DNA of 64,000 nt from Cephalotus follicularis (taxonomy: Eukaryota > Streptophyta > Magnoliopsida > Oxalidales > Cephalotaceae). The position numbers were made by a program, and so were the translations under genes. The notes beneath the pieces are model-generated. The model was not told the origin of the DNA and did no database searches. It worked only from the letters and a program-made list of their open reading frames with translations. Shown here piece by piece: positions 57,206 through 64,000 of the stretch; the first letter of the stretch is position 1, and each line of letters starts with the position of its first letter. Location of the stretch: contig BDDD01002953.1 of the NCBI GenBank assembly GCA_001972305.1, forward strand, positions 92,885 through 156,884, given 5' to 3'.

Positions 57206-57900
57206 GCAGTTGTCAGGAGCGCCTGGACTAGTTGCTCCTGCTAGGCAACCGGCAGACAGAGGATCGAGACAACCAGGACAGCAGTTGACAGGGCTGAGTA
57301 CAGGATCAATAGCTTCACAAGCAGGTACCTACAGAGCTGGTAGCAGTAAGCTGATGGGTAGACTTGTCGCAACCGCAAGAGTTTATGCTATGAACAGGGA
57401 TGATGCCTTTGCAGCTCTAGACGTGGCTATAGGTATGGTTGTTATCCTTGGCAGAGATGCCATAGTTCTTTTTGATACCGGAGCCGCTTTGTCTTTTGTT
57501 TCTCATGCATTTTGCATTCATACGGATAAGGAGTTGAGTCCTCTGGAAGAGGAGATAGTGGTTTCAGTTCCAACGGGACAGACCTATCGGGTAGGTCGGG
57601 TGCGTAAGGCCTGCGATTTTGGTAGGTGAGCAAAGCTTCCCAGCAGACCTTATTCCTTTCCCCATCAAAGATTTTGATTCCATCCTGGGTATGGATTGGC
57701 TTACATCTCACAAGGAACTGGTGGATTATTCTTGGACAGTAGTTTCTTTCCAGATGTCCAAGGGATTTGTTATGGAGTTGGCATATGAACAACGCTCGTT
57801 GCCGAGCAAGATGATCTCGGCCATGGGTGCAAGGAAGATCTTGCACAAAGGTGGACAAGGGTTCTTGGCTCACGTGGTAGACACGAGGGTGTCTGAGCAA
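57206..57900 (+). pseudogene. pol (PR): Aspartic protease of element C
   Basis: The active site is VLFDTGAALSFVSHAF with Asp at 57474-57476. The later block [18 protein letters not shown] follows at about 57672. A frameshift near 57605-57625 lies between them. The protein segment before the active site (NRDDAFAALDVAIGM) corresponds to the usual gag-PR linker. Confidence 0.88.
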
Positions 57901-58860
57901 GAGGTGGAAAGTATTCCAGTGGTCCACTACTTATTGGACGTTTTGTCAGAAGAGTTACCGGGGTTTCCGCCTGTCAGAGCAACTGATTTTGTTATTGATT
58001 TGGTTCCTGGTGCTTCGCCAGTGTCCTTTGCTCCGTATCCGATGGCACCCATGGAGCTCAAGCAGTTGAAGGTAAAGTTAGAGGAATTGTTAGAGAAAGG
58101 GTTCGTCAAACCTAGTAGTTCTCCTTGGGGTGCTCCAGTGTTGTTTGTGAAGAAGAAAGACGGTGCGTTACGGATGTGCATCGACTGCAGGTATCTCAAC
58201 AAGGTCAGGGTGAGAAACAAGTATCCGTTGCTTGGATTGATGACTTGTTTGACCAGTTGAAAGACGCAAGTGTGTTTTCAAAGATTGATCTTCGCTTGGG
58301 TTATCACCAGCTAAGGATAAGGGAACAGGATATTCCCAAGACGGCCTTTAGATCCCGTTATGGTCACTTTGAGTTTTCAGTGATGCCGTTTGGTCTGACC
58401 AATGCACCAACAGCTTTCATGGAGCTAATGAATCGAGTGTTCTAGCCTTATCTGGACACCTTTGTGGTGGTGTTCATTGATGATGTTATGGTGTATTCTG
58501 GGGACATGACCGAGCATGGCGAACACTTGAGGATGGTGCTGTAGACGTTGAGAGACCATGGGCTGTATGCTAAGCTCAGTAAGTGTGAGTTCTGGTTGGA
58601 CAAGGTAGTCTTTTTGGGCCATGTAATCTCGGGCCAGGGAATAGAGGTTGACCTGAGGAAGGTTGAATCAGTTGTAGCCTTGGAAAGACCGAGGAACGTG
58701 TCCGAGGTCCAGAGTTTTCTTGGTTTGGCCGGTTACTATAGCAGGTTCATCGAAGGGTTTTCCTCAATAGTCGCTCCTCTGTCAAATTTGACAAAGAAGA
58801 CAGTGAAGTTCGTTTGGTCGGATGTTTGTGAGAAGAGTTTCCTGGAGTTGAAGCAGAGGT
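57901..58860 (+). pseudogene. pol (RT): Reverse transcriptase of element C
   Basis: It begins [20 protein letters not shown] and [19 protein letters not shown], then a frameshift near 58230. The core continues with [13 protein letters not shown] (first Asp), [20 protein letters not shown] and the active-site FIDD at 58473-58484. Stops lie after MNRVF (58444, consistent with CAG to TAG) and at 58543. The thumb and connection region [20 protein letters not shown] is intact. All catalytic Asp are present. Confidence 0.92.
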
Positions 58861-59260
58861 TGACGTCGGCACCAGTGCTAGTTCTTCCCTCCCCAGGAGT
58901 TGGTTTTGTGGTTTTCAGTGACGCTTCCAAGTAGGGGCCAGGTTGCGTGTTGATGCAAGAAGGCAAGGTGATAGCTTATGCTTCTCGGCAGTTGAAGGCC
59001 CCCGAGCATAACTATCGTACTCATGATCTATATTTGGCAGTTGTGGTCTTTACGTTGAAGATTTTGTGCCACTACTTGTATGGAGAGGTCTGTTAGATCT
59101 TCACTGACCACCAGAGTTTGAAGTATATGTTTTCCCAGCAACATCTTAACATGAGGCAGAGAAGATGGATTGAGCTGATCAAGGACTACGATTGCACCAT
59201 TGAGTATCAGCCAGGCAAGGCTAATGTGGTAGCCGATGCGTTGAGTAGGAAGTCTTCTCT
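58861..59260 (+). pseudogene. pol (RH): RNase H of element C
   Basis: The motifs are FVVFSDASK (first Asp), [25 protein letters not shown] and [27 protein letters not shown] and [16 protein letters not shown] end the domain. Stops at about 58932 and 59094 break it; the second falls just before IFTDH. The frame is the same as for RT and IN. Confidence 0.9.
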
Positions 59261-60851
59261 TCCCCTGGCGCATGTTCAAATGATCTACTTGTCGTTGTTG
59301 GAACAATTTAGATCTTTGGGTGTGGAGTTGTCTGCCGAGGACAATGGTACAGTGGTAGCTTCTCTTCGGGTGAGGTCAGTTTTGGTGGACCAAATCCGTG
59401 AGGCTCAGGAGAAGGATTGAAGATTGGTTAAGCTCTTGAAGCAAGTCCGAGAAGGAGCTCGGAATGAATTTCACATCCGAGAGGATGGTGCTCTAATGTT
59501 TGGTCCGAGGATATGTGAGCCACATGTCGTAGAGCTTAAGAAGGATATTTTGGATGGAGCGCATTGTTCTGCTTGGTCAATACATCCTGGAAGTACCAAG
59601 ATGTATCGTGACCTTAAGCTTCTCTATTGGTGGCATGGAATGAAGAGGGAGATTGCCAGGTTCGTGGCAAGATGCCTAACTTGCCAGCAAGTGAAAACGG
59701 AGAGGCAGAAACCATCAGGTCTTCTTCAGTCTCTTTCTATCCCAGAGTGAAAGTGGGATCATATATCTATGGACTTTGTTCCAAGTTTTCCTCTAACACG
59801 GAGAAAGCACGATACCATATGGCTTATAGTGGATCGACTGACCAAGTCGGCTCACTTTTTTCCAGTGCGGATGGTGTATGGTCTAGAATGGTTGGCTTCG
59901 TTGTACGTGGACGAGATCGTCAGGTTGCATGGAGTCCACAGCAGTATTGTTTTGGACAGGGATCCGAGGTTCACTTCAAGGTTTTGGCAGAGCTTGCCAG
60001 CAGTGCTGGGTACAGAGTTGCGACTCAGTACAACGTATCATCCTCAAACTGATAGACAGTCCAAGCGGACGATCTAGATCCTTGATGATATGTTAAGAAC
60101 TTGTGTGATGGTTTTCAAGGAAAGTTGGGATTCTTGGCTGACCTTGATCGAATTCGCTTACAACAATAGCTACCAGACCAGTCTTGGTATGGCACCTTAT
60201 GAGGCTTTGTATGGCAGTCGTTGTAGGACTCTGTTGTGTTGGAACAAGGTCGGGGATCAGAAGTTGCTAGGTCCTGAGATGGTACAAGACATGGCAGAGA
60301 AGGTAAAGCTTATCTGAGAACGTTTACAAGCAGCATAGAGCAGGCAAAAGAGCTATGCCGACCAGTGCCGTAAGGCTTTGGAGTTCTCTATTGGTGATAT
60401 GGATTTCCTCCGTGTATTTCCATACACTGGAGTGGTTCATTTTGGTAAGCGTGGTAAGCTTATACCGAGGTATATATGTCCTTTTGAGGTTTTGAAGAGG
60501 ATTGGACCAGTGGCTTATCGTATGGCGTTACCTCCTGAGATGGCTCACGTCCATAATGTTTTCCATGTTTCTATGTTGAGGAAGTATGTGGCAGACCCCT
60601 CTCATGTGTTGGAATCTTTGATGGAGTTTCCCAAGGAAGAGATGCCGACCTTAGCATATGAGGAGATCCCAGTGAAAGTTTTGGATCGTCGGGAGCAAGT
60701 CTTGAGGAGTAAGACTATCCCCTTGGTGAAGGTCCTTTGGAGGAACCAAGTAGCAGAGGAAGCTACCTGGTAGCGAGAGGAGGAGATGAGGAGTCGTTAT
60801 CGTGACCTCTTTGGTATGCCAGCAGGCAATTCCGAGGACGAAATTTCCTAA
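59261..60851 (+). pseudogene. pol (IN): Integrase of element C with chromodomain-like tail, catalytic Glu mutated
   Basis: The HHCC finger is [17 protein letters not shown] ... CLTCQQVK. In the core, MDFVPSFP and LDRDPRFTS carry the two Asp, but the catalytic Glu of the canonical GQSERT motif is Lys here (RQSKRTI, codon 60063-60065). Stops lie at 59418, 59748, 60075, 60315 and 60771. The C-terminal tail has HVSMLRKYV, PVKVLDRREQVLRSK, LVKVLWRN and EEATW, a chromodomain-like segment typical of Tekay. The ORF ends with TAA at 60849-60851. Confidence 0.92.
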
Positions 60852-60862
60852 GGTGGGGTGGA
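60851..60862 (+). other. Polypurine tract of element C
   Basis: AGGTGGGGTGGA directly precedes the 3' LTR start TGTAACCTCC. It contains two T residues, so it is somewhat imperfect. Confidence 0.75.
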
Positions 60863-63495
60863 TGTAACCTCCCAGGTCCAATTTGGGTATTGGACTTTGT
60901 ATGTTTTGGGCCTTAGAATTTTTCTTTTGGATAAGAAGAGTTTGGGCCTTGTCTTGGTTTGGGCATAAAGTGGTTTGGATGTTGGTTTTGCTGATGCTCT
61001 TGCGTTTTGGCGCGCTGGTGTTGCTGTGTGCACGTGGGTGTGGCAGGCTGTGTAAGGAATACAGTGTCCTGCCTTGTCAAGCCCCCAACCCCACATCGAA
61101 GGCAGTTGAGCAAGTAAGGAGTTGTTGTAGTAGTTGTTGGTGCCAGAAGTGAGTAGTTGAGAGAAGTGTAAGTTCTCTGTGCTTTCCTTCGTCCTTATGA
61201 AGTTTTCCTTTTACGAAAATGTGATTTGCCTAGAGAACGAGATCCTCGCGTCATAGAGGTGAGCTCTTCCTTTCTTCGTCTTCTTTCCTCTGTTTGTTTG
61301 GAAATGTGCGTGTCAACCTCCCGTTTACGATGAAGGCAGATGGTGAGGGTGATCGTGGTGCTCCATGGTGGAATGTTGAGCGTTGTGGATGGTCGGGGTG
61401 ACTATCCGAGGAGGTTACCATGCATTGGAGGTTACATGTATGTTTTCCCTCTGTTTTTGTTGCGGACTGTGGTAAGTTTGTGTTATTTGTTCTTGTAGCT
61501 GAGGAATCGAACGTTGAACCTGAGCTATAGGAAGAGGTGCGGTGGAGAGCGGATAAGTGGTGAGTGAGACATTTCTTTCCTTATTCTTGAAATAGTTGAG
61601 AGTCTTAAGCTTAATTTGTGCTCTCAGGTTTTATGTTATTCCTTCCATGGTGTCTTTGTTCTGGGAGTCGTTTCTTCCTTGTTTTGACATATTCTTTTCA
61701 GTTGATATTGATTTCTGAGCTGGTGAGCTTGAGGTTCTTGTTGATATTTCCCCTTGTGTATCCTGTTTATATATGTAATAACTTTTCCTTGATACCATGT
61801 GTTGTTGAGTATGGATACTGGATACTAGGGACTGTGGTGACCGATGGTATGTTTCTACGGGATTCCCGGCGAGAGATGGTCTATGAGGTGATTCGCTGAC
61901 CTTCCAATCGAAGGTCTTATACACGATTGTCGACGAGGGTGGTGCGTTGCGGTGATTCGCTGGCCCCTCAGTTGATGTTCGTGATATGCTTGCCTCTGAG
62001 GGGCTGGGTTCGACACTGATCAGTCGGCACCTCTGGTGGAAGGCCAAGACTTATGGCTCTCTGTATCGATACATGGCAGGTGGTGCACTCCCTGCAAGCC
62101 TATGATCTTCTTCTCCAATCAAGGACTGTTGAGATTTGCTGCCGTGAAACTCGGCGCCAGCAGATGTATGGATTTTGGCCGAGGTGAAAGTTCGATTTGG
62201 GTTTTGGTAATGTGAAAGGTACCAGTAGTCCTCTGATCAATTGATCCCTAGAGTTTTTGATCCTTTGATTGGGTCCTCGGGAAATTGGGTTTGAACACCT
62301 TGCTTTACTTCTATCTCTCATACTAGTGTTTCATAGCATTGTTGATATATTTATCTTTTGCTAGCTTTGTATACTCCAAGTTGTCTTTCGATCCTTGTTG
62401 AGTATCCTCAGATGGTGAGCCGAGGACCGCTGTTTGGCTAGTTAGGCATAACCTTTTGCTCAGCGTCCAGTGTCGTTGGACGTTAAGGAATGCTATCTCT
62501 CCCCTCTCACTAGTCTTTGGACTAATCCCCTCCCAGGTTGTTTTTTTGCAGCTGAGGAAGCAGGTGAAGTCTTCCCCACGTCGGACCACGTTAAGGAGAC
62601 CGAGGAGTTAGCTCTTCCCCTGGCCTTCTCGGCTAGTCCCCTTCATGCATTTGGGACATACTTTTGGGTTATGTTTTTGGGTTGTAACCTTTGTAAAACA
62701 ATCTTGTGTATGAACCTTTGGAGAATTTTGGTGTATAAGGTTTATCTTTTATGATATGGCGATGTGTTTATCTTTACCTTGTTGATTCTTGTTGTTTTAG
62801 GTTGTTTAGACCATTTTTACCGAGCTCTAGAGGTGAGATGTGGATGAATGTTGTGTTTGGAGGTAGTGGTTATGCTCTGTTGGCCTTAGATTTGACCTAG
62901 GTGCATGGCAGGTTTCCTCGGCTGGAAGCCAGGCCATCACGGTCGTTGCCGAGCTTGACCCTGGTCCTAGGAAATAGAAGTTAGACCATTAGGTTAGTTG
63001 GCAGTCCTCGAACATGAGGTATGCCTGAAACCTTGGTGTGAGTCCTCGGACTTGGTGTGTCCTCAGGTACTTTAGAGTCCTCGGGCATTTCGGGTTCCTT
63101 GGGCATCCGCGGACGTCTAGTTCGTGTTGAGGCCCAAGTGCTTGGAAGTTTGTTACCGAGGTGAAGAGTTGTAGCGTTTGGCTCCTCGGGCTTTTTGTAG
63201 ACCTTGGTGTTTGGCTGAACACGTGCGAGGCGCATGCGAGGTTCCTCGGACTTAAGTGAAACGGTGAATTTTGGTTCCCTGGTAGTTTTCTTTGAGTCCT
63301 CAGCCCTTTCTTTGGACACTGGGTTGTATCGCATAGTCCTCTGCCCTTGTGTTCTGGTCGGGCTTTAGTATTTTAGAAGCTTGGAGCCGTTTGCTCGAAA
63401 CTTTTGTTGGACGGTTTTGGTTTGTAGGGCTGTTGGCAAGTGTGCCATCCCCGACAGAGCTCGTGTCCCCCGGTGTTTTTGGAACGGGTCCTGTT
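60863..63495 (+). repeat. 3' LTR of element C (2633 bp)
   Basis: TGTAACCTCCCAGG...GGGTCCTGTT. The terminal CA is not visible; the right end probably lost a few bases. It aligns with both parts of the 5' LTR and shows the empty site of solo LTR H. The second half is rich in TCCTCGG / CCGAGG. Confidence 0.9.
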
Positions 63496-63879
63496 TCCGC
63501 ATAATGTTATAAAGTTTTAAATTCTAAGTAAATTTAGATAAGTTTATGTTAGTCTAAAGGACCGACTTTATAGAATAAAATGGAATGTAACAACCCACAT
63601 CTCGAAGAGACTTGGGCTTCAGAGTCTTACATTAACTATACTGATTGTATGAAAATAATGAATAGAAGAAACAAGGTATGATTGAAAGGAACGAACATAT
63701 GTCCCATATTTTGATATAGTTGTAATTTTTTAATATATATGTATTAAAAGTTGATTAAATACTTAATTAAGTAATATTCATCGATAATAAAAAGAAATCA
63801 AATTAATTGATATTAGGGAAATTGTATTAACAAATATTAACAGCCATGCACATGATATATGTCATTTCTTGAAAGATTG
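63496..63879. other. AT-rich non-coding flank of the duplicated locus, copy 2
   Basis: No gene is seen. It matches 22716-23130 of copy 1 in order, e.g. GAATAGAAGAAACAA and CAGCCATGCACATGATATA. Confidence 0.8.
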
Positions 63880-64000
63880 TGATGTGGGAAAAAATCAAGT
63901 TAAACTGATGCGACACGTGTCCTTATGCAAACACGGACAAGTGTTCAAGTGACAAGAATTGGTGAGTTAAATGCAGAGGAAGCCTGTTGACCTGTAAAAC
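63880..64000 (+). repeat. Start of an LTR related to element B, cut by the window end
   Basis: TGATGTGGGAAAAAATCAAG followed by GACACGTGTCC (63912-63922) and CAAGTGTTCAAG resembles LTR B (TGATATGGGGAAAAATTAG, GACACGTGTCC, CAAGTGTCCAAG) at clear divergence. The start point agrees with the break of homology to copy 1 of the duplicated locus. Confidence 0.75.

Larger units (their letters stand above)
50702..63495 (+). mobile_element. Element C: Ty3/gypsy Tekay/Del-type chromovirus, plus strand, decayed
   Basis: LTRs at 50702-55899 (split by solo LTR H) and 60863-63495 are about 2.6 kb each. A Met-type primer site, gag, PR, RT, RNase H, IN with chromodomain-like tail and a polypurine tract lie between. 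The flanks TTCGC and TCCGC form a 5-bp duplication with one change; the paralogue at 22712-22722 shows the uninterrupted site (TTTCCGCATAATG). gag-pol contains about ten stops and three frameshifts. Confidence 0.94.

Noticed and set aside
50722-61152. Similar hydrophobic ORFs at 50722-50949 and 60883-61152
   Set aside because: These are the same position in the two LTRs of element C, so similarity is expected. No promoter or family supports them.

Overview
This window is plant nuclear DNA, almost certainly from a flowering plant. It is made almost entirely of nested Ty3/gypsy LTR retrotransposons, and I see no host protein-coding gene, rRNA or tRNA gene. The evidence is long LTRs with TG...CA ends and 5-bp target duplications, tRNA-type primer sites, polypurine tracts, gag-pol remnants of two plant lineages (Tekay/Del-type chromoviruses and Tat), plant-like introns and TATA boxes. 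I cannot name the species.

Layout. (1) 1-12745: element A, a minus-strand Tekay/Del-like element. Its 3' LTR is cut by the window start and its 5' LTR is 10042-12745. Its pol is broken by solo LTR G (2202-4994, target duplication CGATA) and its gag by solo LTR F (8424-9766, TAAGG), which contains a 0.74-kb palindrome. (2) 12812-17826: solo LTR A2 of the same family as A (TAAGT), itself holding solo LTR I (14429-16830, GTGCT). (3) 18672-20107 and 22499-23485: first copy of a duplicated old repeat locus, with a TRIM-like LTR pair, interrupted by solo LTR J (20108-22498). (4) 23486-34927: element B, a plus-strand Tat element (GAAGT) with gag, PR, RT, RNase H, a second (archaeal-type) RNase H, IN, and then a spliced gene on the opposite strand. 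(5) 35584-42074: element B2, a related element in opposite orientation (TATAT). It has lost its PBS, gag, PR, RT and most of IN but keeps the antisense gene. (6) 42685-50701 and 63496-63879: second copy of the duplicated locus. It is interrupted by non-autonomous element D (42882-49034, TTAAG), which itself contains solo LTR E (45633-47884), and by element C. (7) 50702-63495: element C, a plus-strand Tekay/Del element with 2.6-kb LTRs, its left LTR split by solo LTR H (52155-54688, ACTTC). (8) 63880-64000: start of one more B-like LTR, cut by the window end.

All gag-pol genes are decayed by stops and a few frameshifts. Many stops look like C-to-T or G-to-A changes, as expected of methylated, silenced DNA. 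Paralogous empty sites inside the window directly confirm insertions H, J and C.

The most interesting biology is the antisense gene of the Tat elements B and B2. Both copies keep a TATA box, a 5'UTR intron donor, two coding introns at matching places (the second 83 bp long in both) and a poly(A) signal. In B the predicted protein starts MARTKQTAR, identical to the start of histone H3. Other points of interest are clusters of palindromic GTCGAC/ATCGAT motifs shared by LTRs of different families, the large palindrome in LTR F, and G-box motifs in the Tat LTRs.
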